The position numbers and the translations under genes were made by a program. This document shows positions 35,333 through 44,108 of a stretch of DNA of 52,100 nt, one piece after another. Every line of letters starts with the position of its first letter. Position 1 is the stretch's first letter. The stretch comes from Candidatus Thalassarchaeum sp. (GTDB lineage: Archaea > Thermoplasmatota > Poseidoniia > Poseidoniales > Thalassarchaeaceae): assembly GCA_022449345.1 (NCBI GenBank), contig JAKURL010000011.1, positions 1 through 52,100 of the forward strand. The letters are read 5' to 3'. The notes beneath the pieces were generated by a model that made no database searches, was not told where the DNA came from, and saw nothing but the letters and a program-made list of their open reading frames with translations.

Positions 35333-35656
35333 ATGGCGCGACGGGAGGAGCGTGTGGACACTGAGTTGCTGGCGCGGCTTGAATCTGGCACCAGCGACAA
35401 AATTCGCGTAACCCTCCCTAATAAGAAAATCAACGAAATGTTCGCCATCGCCGCCCAGATTCTAGGCGGTCGTAGAGTTAGGGCAGTTTGCGACGATGGC
35501 GAGAGTCGCTTGGCTCGCATTCATGGAAAAATGCGACGTCGACAGTGGGTTCGCGAAGGCGACCTGATCATCGTTCAGCCTTGGGATTTCCAAGACTCTA
35601 GAGCCGATGTTAGGATGCGATATACCAAGACGCAGTCAATTTATCTCTCTCGTTAG
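35333..35656 (+). CDS. eif1a: Translation initiation factor aIF1A
   Basis: This 107-residue OB-fold protein binds the A site of the small ribosomal subunit during initiation and corresponds to eukaryotic eIF1A and bacterial IF1. Seen are the beta-barrel sequence MFAIAAQILGGRRVRAVCDDG, RLARIHGKMRRRQWVREGDLIIVQPWDFQDSRADVRMRYTK spread over residues 60-100, and short basic N-terminal and terminal tails. It opens an archaeal gene set with RIO1 and Dim2. No clear ribosome site precedes the ATG, so translation may be from a short leader. Confidence 0.96.
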   Translation: MARREERVDTELLARLESGTSDKIRVTLPNKKINEMFAIAAQILGGRRVRAVCDDGESRLARIHGKMRRRQWVREGDLIIVQPWDFQDSRADVRMRYTKTQSIYLSR

Positions 35657-35689
35657 GGAGTACTACCCGAGATAGTCGACCTATTCGGT

Positions 35690-35881
35690 ATGTCCGATGA
35701 TCAACTTGAGGAGCGGGAAGACGATTACAAAGTAATCTCTTCAGCCGTCGTCGAAGAGACCCCGGCAACCGAAGATGCTGAAGAAATCGAAGAGACTGCC
35801 GAGGAAGAGGTTGCTGAAGTGAAGCCTAGTACAAGTTTTGCTGATGATGACGATGACGACATCGACTCGTTCTTTGGGTGA
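35690..35881 (+). CDS. Small acidic protein with a PIP-box-like C-terminus
   Basis: The 63-residue protein is extremely acidic (about 27 D/E) with no predicted fold, ending in six aspartates followed by IDSFFG. The last part matches the hydrophobic core of a PCNA-interacting motif (I-x-x-F-F), though the usual glutamine is a D. It starts at ATG 35690 and its stop lies 5 bases before the RIO1 ATG, inside the conserved aIF1A-RIO1-Dim2 set. I recognise no family. A disordered partner-binding protein in ribosome assembly or DNA metabolism is possible. The good start, placement and spacing favour a real gene. Confidence 0.6.
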   Translation: MSDDQLEEREDDYKVISSAVVEETPATEDAEEIEETAEEEVAEVKPSTSFADDDDDDIDSFFG

Positions 35882-35886
35882 GAACA

Positions 35887-36768
35887 ATGGCAGATCCCGA
35901 CTGGGAAGATGTCGATCCTGACGCTCTGATGAAAACGGCTAGGCAGCACGATTGGATGGCAGAGCCGCGCTTCAAACGCATGTTCAAAGAGATTGAAGAC
36001 AAGTTGCAAGGTGTTCTCGGCTCAGGTCCCTACGATTGGGTAGACCGTCGTGTATTCGATGCCGTCTTCGACCGTTCCACCTTGATGTCTTTGCACAAAC
36101 TAATGCAATCTGGAGAGATTGAAACCGTCGATTATCCAATCGCCCGCGGAAAAGAGGCTCACGTGTTTCACGCCACAACCAATCAAGGTCCTGCCGCGGT
36201 GAAGATATTCCATACTACAAACGCTGTCTTCAAGAGCCTTGCAAAATACATAGACGGCGACCCAAGATTCGGTGGATTGAAGCGCCGTCACCGTGAATTA
36301 GTGAAGATCTGGGTTCGCAAGGAATATCGCAACCTGCGTCGCATGCGCAAGCATGGTATTCGCGTACCAAAACCCAGAGCGATTCTAAACAACGTCTTGG
36401 TGATGGATTTGATTGGTGATGAGGGTGAACCATCACCTCGCCTGAAGGATATCACCATCGACGACCCAAAGGGAGTTTTCGATGACCTTCTAGAAATTCT
36501 TTCAGTTTGTTGGCAGACCGGTAATCTTGTTCATTCTGATTTCAGTGAATACAACATTCTCTGGTACGACGGCGAGCCTTGGATTATCGATTTCGGGCAA
36601 GCCGTCGTAAGCGCCCATCCCTCATCGAATGAATTCCTAGTTCGAGATGTAACCAGATTGGTTGAGTGGATTAATCGACAAGGATACGAGGTCAATCTCG
36701 CAGATTCATTGCTTAGAGTTCTTGAGGAACCGGTTCCAACTTATCCTCCGCTCTCAGGCGGGGATTAA
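35887..36768 (+). CDS. rio1: RIO1-family serine kinase/ATPase
   Basis: This is an atypical protein kinase needed for late maturation of the small ribosomal subunit. The 293-residue protein shows the RIO1 pattern: an N-terminal helical part, nucleotide-binding strand ARGKEAHVFHA, the lysine in PAAVKIFHT, RIO1-specific FGGLKRRHRELVKIWVRKEYRNLRRM (residues about 128-153), catalytic VHSDFSEYNILW and metal-binding IDFGQAV. GTG 35878 is in frame upstream, but GGTGAG at 35875-35880 suits ATG 35887. It sits between aIF1A and the KH-protein Dim2, its known functional partner. Confidence 0.96.
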   Translation: MADPDWEDVDPDALMKTARQHDWMAEPRFKRMFKEIEDKLQGVLGSGPYDWVDRRVFDAVFDRSTLMSLHKLMQSGEIETVDYPIARGKEAHVFHATTNQGPAAVKIFHTTNAVFKSLAKYIDGDPRFGGLKRRHRELVKIWVRKEYRNLRRMRKHGIRVPKPRAILNNVLVMDLIGDEGEPSPRLKDITIDDPKGVFDDLLEILSVCWQTGNLVHSDFSEYNILWYDGEPWIIDFGQAVVSAHPSSNEFLVRDVTRLVEWINRQGYEVNLADSLLRVLEEPVPTYPPLSGGD

Positions 36769-36776
36769 AACTAGAG

Positions 36777-36791
36777 GGCGGGTCGCCCGCC
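36777..36791 (+). promoter_or_regulatory. Leader hairpin before the Dim2-like gene
   Basis: Perfect 6-bp stem GGCGGG / CCCGCC with the loop TCG, extendable by a G-U and an A-T pair, ending 3 bases before the GTG start at 36795 and beginning 8 bases after the rio1 stop. No other ribosome site precedes this gene. Confidence 0.5.
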
Positions 36792-36794
36792 TTC

Positions 36795-37523
36795 GTGGAA
36801 CTGCTAGCCCGCATACCCAACGACCGCATAGCGGTGCTAATCGGCAAGGGCGGGGGCACTCGCAAGATGATTGAGAAAGCTAGCGGTGCAAGTTTGCAAA
36901 TAGATTCCTCAACAGGCGATGTCTCGGCAATCTGGGAAGAAGGAAAGGCCGACCCAGTTCTGAGGATGAAAATGCCAGACGTAATCCGGGCAATCGGCCG
37001 AGGTCTAGCACCTAATCGAGCGGTCAAACTTCTCGAAGACGAGGTATTCCTTCGGATGTATGATATCCGTGAATGGGTGGGTCGTCAACCAAACCAAACA
37101 CGCCGAATGCGAAGTCGACTAATCGGTAGAAACGGTCGTATTCGAAGTTTAATCGAAGAGATGTCGCAAACGGAGATGGCAATCTATGGTTCCACAGTTC
37201 TCGTAATTGGTGATGAGGACGGTCTTGCACTAGCTACACCTGCAATCGAGAATATACTCAATGGGGCCGAGCATGGAACTGTCCTCCACGGCCTAGAACA
37301 AGACCGCAAGCGTATGCGGATTCAATCTCGAAGTCTCGATTCTTACGATACCAGCAAGGAATCCCCCGATACATTCGATACACTGGTCCCCGAACTCGCC
37401 GATGCCCGCCGTCGCCGTGAACGCAGATTCACGTCATCTCAAGTTGATCCTGACGATGAGGATGAGATGGCTGAGGTGCTAGAATTGGCTGAAGACGAAT
37501 CGATTACATTCGGTGAAGAGTGA
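36795..37523 (+). CDS. KH-domain RNA-binding protein, Dim2/Pno1/Krr1-like
   Basis: A 242-residue protein with two KH domains. The first has IPNDRIAVLIGKGGGTRKMIEKASG (about 6-30); the second has the variant SRLIGRNGRIRSLIEEMSQ (around 107-125), as in archaeal Dim2 and eukaryotic Pno1. These bind the 3' end of small-subunit rRNA and work with RIO kinases and, in archaea, with initiation factors. A charged tail after about residue 165 (RRRRERRF, then D/E-rich) is longer than in many homologues. Start is GTG at 36795, immediately after the hairpin at 36777-36791. Confidence 0.9.
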   Translation: MELLARIPNDRIAVLIGKGGGTRKMIEKASGASLQIDSSTGDVSAIWEEGKADPVLRMKMPDVIRAIGRGLAPNRAVKLLEDEVFLRMYDIREWVGRQPNQTRRMRSRLIGRNGRIRSLIEEMSQTEMAIYGSTVLVIGDEDGLALATPAIENILNGAEHGTVLHGLEQDRKRMRIQSRSLDSYDTSKESPDTFDTLVPELADARRRRERRFTSSQVDPDDEDEMAEVLELAEDESITFGEE

Positions 37524-37569
37524 TTTCACTCGCCGCCACGCCTAAGCGCAGGTTCTTTTTCGGCAGGCC

Positions 37570-38847
37570 GTGAACGTGCTAGAGGAGTGGTACGATTACG
37601 AGCGTTTGGTGATACAGGCGCTTGCCCTAATAATGTCGTTATTCTTCATTGGAGTCTTCCTCAGTGCGATGGATGTCTCCAATCCACTGTCCGACTTTGT
37701 TTACACCTACTATCTCGATCCAATCATCGGAGAGTCAACCGGAGATTCAGGTTACAATATGGTAAACACCATGACCTATGGTATCGTTCTGGCAATGTTC
37801 GCAGTAGCAATGTCTGGCTGGCTACGACATTTGGGAGTTGACGGCTCTGACAAGACGCTACTCGCCCTACTTCCATTCGTTCTTTGGGCGGCACTCGGAG
37901 AGGTAGTCGAAGACGCAGAAATGTTTGGAGAGTTCTTCTCGGCATGGTTCGTCAGTCCTGGTGTTCACTTCCAGACTGCCGCTTGGGTAGTCCTCGCTGG
38001 ATGGTTTGGCTATTCAATCCACAACTCAGATTCTAGCGATGAAGAAAAGGCAGAGAAGGTAAAATCCGCCTCGATGATTATCATCTTCTCTCAATTTGTA
38101 ATCTATGCTAACTCTATCGACGGTAAAGTTGACATCGACATTTCGTTGATGCTGCTATTCAGTTTGCTAGCCTTTGCATCTCCACACATATTGGAATCCA
38201 GTGCTGATGCCTTCGATAATATCCAGCGGACCGTTTACTTCTCTGGAGTGGGGGGGTGCCTCGTTCTCTTTGGAGCCATAGCGTCTTATTTGTCCTCAAT
38301 TGACATCACTCAAATAGACAGATACCCATTGAATTTCTTAGCAGTAGTGGCCGTTATTGGATTCCCAGTAGCGCTCTGTTTGTTCATGCTTAATCAGGGG
38401 CGCGAGGCAGCTTCCGAACTCGCATCTCACGGAATCGTTGCAGGAGTGCTCCCTCCAGGAATGAAAGAAGATGAATATCTGGAACTTGAATCGGACCAGA
38501 AGAATCTGATTGAATCTCTGCGACTAAAGGCTACGATGGCTTATCCGGTTGCCTTCCTCCCAGTTGCAGGCCAATTGATGGATGGTGTTGCAACATACAT
38601 TGGCATCGACTTCTTTGGCTATACTGAGAAGCACATAGTTTCCGAGGCAGCAGTCAATTTGTTCGATACCGCGTTAACCTTCGCTGTTCTCAAGTTTGGA
38701 ATCGGTGGAGTGGTATTCTGGTTCTATACAATGGCAAATTTTGAATATCGCCAACAGCATCTTCGACTTTTGATTGGACTCGCCTTGATGGTTGTTGGAA
38801 TGGCACCTGGATTGCGCAACGTTGGACGATTGATGTTGGGTGTCTAA
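37570..38847 (+). CDS. DUF63-family integral membrane protein
   Basis: A 425-residue protein with about ten membrane helices. The N-terminal half carries family-like elements: [19 protein letters not shown], then [41 protein letters not shown] across residues about 97-137, and a later [25 protein letters not shown]. Function of DUF63 proteins is unknown; they occur widely in archaea. Starts at GTG 37570 with a poor ribosome site. It follows the Dim2 gene by 46 bases, and its stop is 2 bases before a perfect hairpin. Confidence 0.7.
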   Translation: MNVLEEWYDYERLVIQALALIMSLFFIGVFLSAMDVSNPLSDFVYTYYLDPIIGESTGDSGYNMVNTMTYGIVLAMFAVAMSGWLRHLGVDGSDKTLLALLPFVLWAALGEVVEDAEMFGEFFSAWFVSPGVHFQTAAWVVLAGWFGYSIHNSDSSDEEKAEKVKSASMIIIFSQFVIYANSIDGKVDIDISLMLLFSLLAFASPHILESSADAFDNIQRTVYFSGVGGCLVLFGAIASYLSSIDITQIDRYPLNFLAVVAVIGFPVALCLFMLNQGREAASELASHGIVAGVLPPGMKEDEYLELESDQKNLIESLRLKATMAYPVAFLPVAGQLMDGVATYIGIDFFGYTEKHIVSEAAVNLFDTALTFAVLKFGIGGVVFWFYTMANFEYRQQHLRLLIGLALMVVGMAPGLRNVGRLMLGV

Positions 38848-38849
38848 TC

Positions 38850-38868
38850 ACGACATCTATGATGTCGT
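38850..38868 (+). promoter_or_regulatory. Hairpin between DUF63 gene and the carboxylase cluster
   Basis: Perfect 8-bp stem ACGACATC / GATGTCGT with the loop TAT. It begins 2 bases after the DUF63 stop and ends 46 bases before the ATG of the carboxyltransferase gene. No T-run follows it. Confidence 0.5.
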
Positions 38869-38914
38869 ATCCATTGGATTGAAGGTTCGCCGGCAATCTC
38901 GCGGGTTGATTGCG

Positions 38915-40525
38915 ATGGACAGATTGCCGAGCCGAGTCAACCGTTCGGGCGAAGATTGGCAGCGAAGAAGGGAGCAAAATCTCTCTTTAGCCGCCGACCT
39001 GAAAGAGCGTTTGGAAGCCGTCAAAGAGGGCGGAGGCGGCAAGTACATCGAGAGGCATCGCTCTCGAGGAAAGATGCTTCCAAGAGAGCGAATTGCAGAG
39101 ATTTGTGACCCTGGAAGCCCGTTCTTGGAATTGTCCAGCCTTGCCGCTAACGGTCTGTACGATGGCAAGGCGCACTCAGCCGGAATCATCACAGGAATCG
39201 GATTGATTCACGGTCGAGAATGCCTATTCGTTGCAAATGATGCCACCGTCAAAGGCGGATCCTACTATCCAATGACGGTGAAGAAGCACATTCGAGCCCA
39301 AGATGTTGCAGATGCTAACAACCTACCATGTATCTATCTCGTCGATAGTGGAGGGGCATTCTTGCCAATGCAAGACGAGGTATTTCCCGACATCGGTCAT
39401 TTCGGTCGTATCTTCCGTAACCAAGCCGTAATGTCGGGCAAAGGAATCCCACAGGTGGCTGCGGTTCTAGGAAGTTGTACTGCCGGGGGTGCATACGTCC
39501 CAGCGATGTCTGATGAATCAATTATCGTCAAGGGTAATGGCACAATTTTCCTCGCTGGACCGCCGCTGGTGAAGGCAGCGACGGGAGAGGAGGTCAGCGC
39601 CGAGGACCTAGGAGGCGCTGATGTTCACACCCGAGAGTCGGGTGTGGCTGACCATTTCGCTGAGAACGAAGAGGAAGCCCTACGTATGGTTCGGAATGTT
39701 GTGGAGAATCTTAATATCGAATCCAAGCAAAGATTGGATGTTAAGCCGGTAGAACAACCAGCCCATGATACTGAAGATTTGATGGGAATAATCCCAATAG
39801 ACAATAGAACACCATTCGATGTTCGCGAAGTAATCGCTAGAATTGTCGATGATTCACGATTCCATGAGTTCAAGCCACGCTATGGAACGACACTAGTTTG
39901 TGGCTTTGCTAGAATCCATGGCTACCCTGTCGGTATAGTAGCAAACAACGGGATTCTATTCTCTGAGTCTTCTCTCAAGGGCGCTCACTTTGTCGAATTA
40001 TGCGGTCAGCGTGGCGTCCCACTAGTATTCCTGCAGAACATAACTGGATTCATGGTTGGCCGTGATGCTGAGTCTGGTGGAATCGCCAAAGACGGCGCAA
40101 AGTTGGTCACGGCTGTATCTTGTGTTCCTGTACCCAAATTTACGGTAATTATCGGAGGCTCTCATGGGGCCGGGAATTACGGAATGTGTGGACGTGCTTA
40201 CGACCCACGCTTCCTATTCATGTGGCCAAACGCCCGAATTTCTGTAATGGGTGGCCCACAAGCTGCGGATGTTCTCGCTACCGTCAAACAGGACCAACGA
40301 GCACGTGAAGGATTACCACCGATGTCTAGTGAAGAATTGGATGAATTCCGTCGACCTATTCTAGAGAAATATGAGACGGAAGGCTCGCCTTACTACTCAA
40401 CTGCTCGGCTTTGGGACGATGGTGTAATCGATCCTCGCGACACTAGGGATGTCTTGGGATTAGCAATCTCGGCGAGTCTTAACGCTCCATTCCCAGACAG
40501 TGGATATGGCGTATTCAGGATGTGA
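38915..40525 (+). CDS. mccB: Methylcrotonyl-CoA carboxylase-type carboxyltransferase (beta) subunit
   Basis: This carboxyltransferase moves CO2 from biotin to an acyl-CoA. The 536-residue protein has the complete crotonase-like double domain. The block [34 protein letters not shown] (about residues 144-177), then [20 protein letters not shown] and [27 protein letters not shown], is much closer to methylcrotonyl-CoA carboxylase beta than to propionyl-CoA carboxylase beta. The next gene, a methylglutaconyl-CoA hydratase candidate, supports a role in leucine breakdown. An upstream start at 38840 exists in frame but would overlap the DUF63 stop and the hairpin; ATG 38915 gives the normal N-terminus. 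Confidence 0.9.
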   Translation: MDRLPSRVNRSGEDWQRRREQNLSLAADLKERLEAVKEGGGGKYIERHRSRGKMLPRERIAEICDPGSPFLELSSLAANGLYDGKAHSAGIITGIGLIHGRECLFVANDATVKGGSYYPMTVKKHIRAQDVADANNLPCIYLVDSGGAFLPMQDEVFPDIGHFGRIFRNQAVMSGKGIPQVAAVLGSCTAGGAYVPAMSDESIIVKGNGTIFLAGPPLVKAATGEEVSAEDLGGADVHTRESGVADHFAENEEEALRMVRNVVENLNIESKQRLDVKPVEQPAHDTEDLMGIIPIDNRTPFDVREVIARIVDDSRFHEFKPRYGTTLVCGFARIHGYPVGIVANNGILFSESSLKGAHFVELCGQRGVPLVFLQNITGFMVGRDAESGGIAKDGAKLVTAVSCVPVPKFTVIIGGSHGAGNYGMCGRAYDPRFLFMWPNARISVMGGPQAADVLATVKQDQRAREGLPPMSSEELDEFRRPILEKYETEGSPYYSTARLWDDGVIDPRDTRDVLGLAISASLNAPFPDSGYGVFRM

Positions 40526-40526
40526 A

Positions 40527-41402
40527 ATGATGGAACAAGTTGCTAGGATGAGTGATGCCAAACCGGCAGCGAATTTCTGCAGTCTCGAAATTGACGGAGC
40601 TGTTGCGAGGCTGACACTTCGCCGTTCAGATGTATTCAACGCGCTAAATGTGCAATTGATTTCAGAAATGGTCGAAGCGCTTAGTTGGACCGCAAAGAGA
40701 TCGGTTGGTGCTACTCAATCTCTCCTCGACGCCAACGGCGCTCCCTATCTGAGAGTAATCGTTCTACGCGGTGATGGAAAGCACTTCTGCGCCGGCGCCG
40801 ACATCAACATGATGCGGGATGCCGGCGCGACAACACCAGAAGAAAACCGAGCCGATTCGGCAAGGCTTGACCGCTTATTCAACTCACTTTGGGCTCATCC
40901 TTGTTTCACCATCGGGGCTGTACAAGGAGTGGCTCTAGGCGGCGGAGCGGGTTTGGTTGCCTGCGTCGATCATGCGATTGGAGAAACTCGTACACGAATC
41001 GCTCTCTCAGAAGCAAAATTAGGCATTCTTCCTGCAGTAATTGGTCCCTACGTTTACCGTAAGCTAGGTAGTGCAGAATTCCGCCGATTATCGATGCTTG
41101 CTAGCAGAGTAGGGGCAGAAGAATGCCTACGAGTTGGCTGGCTAAACGAGGTAGTGGATTCACCATTGGAATTCGATGAAGCAATCGCCCGAGTTGTAGC
41201 CGATGTTATGACAACCGGCCCGATGGCGGTTGCCGAATCAAAGAGATTGGCCATGACTTTCGACGGCTGGGCGGGTAGTGATGAGGAATTACGCCGTTGG
41301 ACTCTCGACAAGACCAGCCAAATGCGCGGTTCTAGGGAAGGTCAGGAAGGGCTCTCCTCATTCCTCGAGCGAAGGAAGCCGAATTGGAAACCAGAAGAGT
41401 GA
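40527..41402 (+). CDS. Enoyl-CoA hydratase-family protein, probably methylglutaconyl-CoA hydratase
   Basis: Crotonase-fold protein of 291 residues. The oxyanion-hole segments are visible: HFCAGADINMMRDAG (about 90-104) and GVALGGGAGLVACVDHAIG with the following SEAKLGILPAVIGPYV. The CAGAD-x-x-x-M pattern and the glutamate in the SEAKLG segment fit methylglutaconyl-CoA hydratases. There is an insertion of about 20 residues before the first motif (around RSVGATQSLLDANGAPY). It starts at ATG 40527, one base after the carboxyltransferase stop. Between the two carboxylase subunit genes, it most likely takes 3-methylglutaconyl-CoA to HMG-CoA. Other enoyl-CoA substrates cannot be excluded. Confidence 0.82.
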   Translation: MMEQVARMSDAKPAANFCSLEIDGAVARLTLRRSDVFNALNVQLISEMVEALSWTAKRSVGATQSLLDANGAPYLRVIVLRGDGKHFCAGADINMMRDAGATTPEENRADSARLDRLFNSLWAHPCFTIGAVQGVALGGGAGLVACVDHAIGETRTRIALSEAKLGILPAVIGPYVYRKLGSAEFRRLSMLASRVGAEECLRVGWLNEVVDSPLEFDEAIARVVADVMTTGPMAVAESKRLAMTFDGWAGSDEELRRWTLDKTSQMRGSREGQEGLSSFLERRKPNWKPEE

Positions 41403-41411
41403 GTTGGCGCA

Positions 41412-42965
41412 ATGATTCCAGATTGGATGGCCTCTGCTCCCCTCCCATTCGACACAGTCTTGGTTGCGAACCGAGGAGAAATTGCTGTCAGGATTCTACG
41501 GGCAGCCCGTGAATCCGGGCTTCGAGGAATTGCAATTTATTCTGACCCCGATGCAGGCTCTCTGCACGTCGAAAATGCAGATGAGGCAGTACACCTTCCA
41601 GGCACAAGTCTGGCAGATACTTACCTCAATGGAGATGCAATAATCGAGGCAGCCCGCTCTACCGGTGCTCAAGCGATTCACCCCGGCTTTGGATTCCTAT
41701 CCGAGAGGGCTCACTTTGCTAATGCTGTCAAGGAGGCTGGACTAATTTGGATTGGCCCTCCAGCAGATGCAATCGACACCATGGGTGACAAGATATCTGC
41801 TCGTCGCTGCATGATTGAATCAGGAGTTCCAGTAATTCCTGGTGAGGAGATTTCTATGGGAGGCGATGCCAACCATCTGGGTGTATTGGCAGCAGCAGCG
41901 GCTCGCGTAGGCTACCCTCTCTTGCTCAAAGCAAGTGCAGGAGGCGGCGGTAAGGGGATGCGAGCCGTGCATGAACCTAAGATGTTGCGAACCGAATACG
42001 AGGCTGCTGCTAGAGAAGCCACTGCAGCCTTCGGAGACGGTACCGTATATGTCGAGCGCCTTTTGAAAGATGCTCGTCACGTCGAGATTCAAGTTTTAGC
42101 GGATAGCCATGGCAATTGCATCCATCTCAACGAAAGGGATTGTTCTTTGCAACGCCGACATCAGAAAGTCATAGAGGAAGCGCCGAGCCCTGCCGTAACT
42201 CCCGAAATTCGTGAAGCGATGGGGAAGGCTGCTGTTCAGGCATCAAAGGCAGTCGATTACGAAGGGGCTGGAACGGTCGAGTTTTTGCTTTCTGATAGAG
42301 GTGAATTCTACTTCTTGGAGATGAATACTCGTTTACAAGTCGAGCACCCAGTAACCGAGATGATAACCGGTGTAGACATTGTTCAGAAGCAGTTTGAGGT
42401 TGCTGCCGGCTTACCTCTTGGACTATCTCAATCAGACATAGGAATCACTGGTCACGCTATGGAAGCCCGAATCTACGCTGAGGACCCGAGTAAAGGATTC
42501 CTTCCAGCCATTGGAGACTTGGCGATGTGGCGCGCTCCAGCTGGACCTGGAATTAGAGTCGATACAGGAGTTCGTGAAGGGGATGCCGTGACGGTAGATT
42601 TCGACCCGATGCTAGCCAAACTCATCGTCCATGCGCCAACGAGAACCGCTGCCACAAGACGTCTAGATAACGCTCTATCTGATCTAAGAGCTCTTGGGGT
42701 TATCACAAACATTGGATTCCTACGCCAGATGGCTACTCATCCAGATTTCATTTCTGGAGGAATAACAACAGATTACTTGGATTCAAGGGACATCTCAGAA
42801 TTCGCTGAGCCCGAACCAGATCCAGCAACTCTAGTTGCTATCGCCGCTGCAGCAAGCCGCTTTGGCCTTGACCGAACTGGTAGTGCTACTTCTGAGACGT
42901 TTGTGGATGAACATACAGGTCACGCAGGAGACCCATTTAGGACCTTGACGAGGTCATTTCCCTGA
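41412..42965 (+). CDS. mccA: Biotin carboxylase subunit of acyl-CoA carboxylase (BC domain only)
   Basis: The ATP-grasp enzyme carboxylates biotin with bicarbonate and ATP. The 517-residue protein shows VLVANRGEIAVRILRAARE, AIHPGFGFLSE, the glycine-rich KASAGGGGKGMRAV, HLNERDCSLQRRHQKVIEEAP, EFLLSDRGEFYFLEMNTRLQVEHPVTEM across residues 293-320, and the C-terminal MEARIYAEDP. It stops in the linker where MccA/PccA alpha chains continue into the carrier part. The biotin carrier follows in the same reading frame after TGA (42963-42965). It is preceded by a weak ribosome site (GAGTGAGTTGG). Confidence 0.93.
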   Translation: MIPDWMASAPLPFDTVLVANRGEIAVRILRAARESGLRGIAIYSDPDAGSLHVENADEAVHLPGTSLADTYLNGDAIIEAARSTGAQAIHPGFGFLSERAHFANAVKEAGLIWIGPPADAIDTMGDKISARRCMIESGVPVIPGEEISMGGDANHLGVLAAAAARVGYPLLLKASAGGGGKGMRAVHEPKMLRTEYEAAAREATAAFGDGTVYVERLLKDARHVEIQVLADSHGNCIHLNERDCSLQRRHQKVIEEAPSPAVTPEIREAMGKAAVQASKAVDYEGAGTVEFLLSDRGEFYFLEMNTRLQVEHPVTEMITGVDIVQKQFEVAAGLPLGLSQSDIGITGHAMEARIYAEDPSKGFLPAIGDLAMWRAPAGPGIRVDTGVREGDAVTVDFDPMLAKLIVHAPTRTAATRRLDNALSDLRALGVITNIGFLRQMATHPDFISGGITTDYLDSRDISEFAEPEPDPATLVAIAAAASRFGLDRTGSATSETFVDEHTGHAGDPFRTLTRSFP

Positions 42966-42974
42966 GGTGAAAAA

Positions 42975-43475
42975 ATGGAGTGGAGTATTGGAGAATCCAG
43001 CGTTCGTTACGCCCTCAAATTGTCCGATTCTGAAGGGATTCTGAGTCTCGCAGGACTGACTCGAGACGGCCATGAAGTACCTCATGCTGAAATCAGTATA
43101 ACTCGAGATTCTCAAGGCGCTAGACTCCTTGTCGACATTGATGATTCCCCCCATATTGCACACGTAGCCAAGGTCGGTGATGATTGGTGGATTCACCTCG
43201 ACGGTCGAATCCATGTTGTGCACGGCCACGAACCCGGAAGCGCTGACTCAGCCGCAGGTGAGGGTGGCTTGACCGCACCCATGCCCGGAACGATTCTTGA
43301 GGTTCACGCGAAGGCAGGGCAGAGGGTTCGTGAGGGTCAAACATTGCTGGTTATGGAGGCGATGAAAATGGAGCATAGAATCCAAGCACCAAAGGCCGGC
43401 GAGGTACTTTCTGTCAATTTCTCAGAGGGCGACAGAGTCGATATGGGAGAAACTTTAGTCGAGCTTGGAGACTGA
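42975..43475 (+). CDS. Biotin carboxyl carrier subunit with N-terminal BT-like domain
   Basis: A 166-residue protein. The C-terminal 75 residues form a biotinyl domain with the lysine target in EAMKMEHRIQAP (lysine near residue 132), preceded by GLTAPMPGTILEVHAKAGQRV. The N-terminal 85 residues are beta-rich (RYALKLSDSEG, DDWWIHLDGRIHVVHGHE) and match the BT linker domain that follows biotin carboxylase in MccA and PccA alpha chains. It is thus the missing second half of the upstream biotin carboxylase, in the same frame and 9 bases away. GAGGTG at 42964-42969, overlapping the upstream stop, serves ATG 42975. Confidence 0.9.
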   Translation: MEWSIGESSVRYALKLSDSEGILSLAGLTRDGHEVPHAEISITRDSQGARLLVDIDDSPHIAHVAKVGDDWWIHLDGRIHVVHGHEPGSADSAAGEGGLTAPMPGTILEVHAKAGQRVREGQTLLVMEAMKMEHRIQAPKAGEVLSVNFSEGDRVDMGETLVELGD

Positions 43476-43522
43476 ATTAGGACGGCATCGGATTCAATAA
43501 TGACCGATTGTTCGGAATAATA

Positions 43523-44107
43523 GTGAACGAATTCGACGTTATACTGGCATTGTGTATGGGATTAGGATTGGCGGCAGCCTCTGGGTTCCGTGTTTTCCTA
43601 CCACCATTCCTTCTCTCGATTGCGGTCAGAGCAGACGCAGTTGAGGTAAATCTTGCAGAAACACCGTTCGAATACTTCGACTCAAATCTCGCAGTAATTT
43701 TGCTTGGTGTAGCCACTTTGGCTGAACTTTCAGCCTACTACGTTCCATGGGTTGACAACCTTCTGGATACAATCGCTAGCCCTGCTGCCGTTGTAGCAGG
43801 AACCGGGATGACGGCGATTGTACTAGAGGGTAATACCGATCCAGTCATCCAGTGGTCTCTGGCTATCATCGCCGGCGGTGGGGTTACCGCTGTAGTACAA
43901 AGTGCAACCGTAGTGACCCGTGGAATCTCAACGACTCTAACCGCCGGTCTTGGGAATCCCGTTGTATCGACCGGGGAAAATATCGCAAGCGTTATTCTCG
44001 CCTTGGTGGCGATGGTATTGCCAATTTTGGCGGCGTTGTTAGTGGCAATTATAGTCGGAATGATAGTCCTTAAGGCCGCTGAGAAAGTGACTCCTTCTAG
44101 TGCCTAG
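43523..44107 (+). CDS. DUF4126-family membrane protein
   Basis: The 194-residue protein has about five hydrophobic helices. The N-terminal GLGLAAASGFRVFLPPFLLSIAVRADAV, then WVDNLLDTIASPAAVVAGTGM, and a glycine-rich stretch ending in TGENIASVILALVAMVLP match DUF4126. Function is unknown. The frame allows TTG 43508; GTG 43523 is used because it is the more common start and begins near the conserved part, but neither has a good ribosome site. It is convergent with serS, with only one base between the two stops. Confidence 0.72.
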   Translation: MNEFDVILALCMGLGLAAASGFRVFLPPFLLSIAVRADAVEVNLAETPFEYFDSNLAVILLGVATLAELSAYYVPWVDNLLDTIASPAAVVAGTGMTAIVLEGNTDPVIQWSLAIIAGGGVTAVVQSATVVTRGISTTLTAGLGNPVVSTGENIASVILALVAMVLPILAALLVAIIVGMIVLKAAEKVTPSSA

Positions 44108-44108
44108 A

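Noticed and set aside
38915-40525. Propionyl-CoA carboxylase as the function of the beta subunit
   Set aside because: The [15 protein letters not shown] and HFGRIFRNQ blocks and the adjoining hydratase fit methylcrotonyl-CoA carboxylase better, though a tree is needed to be certain.
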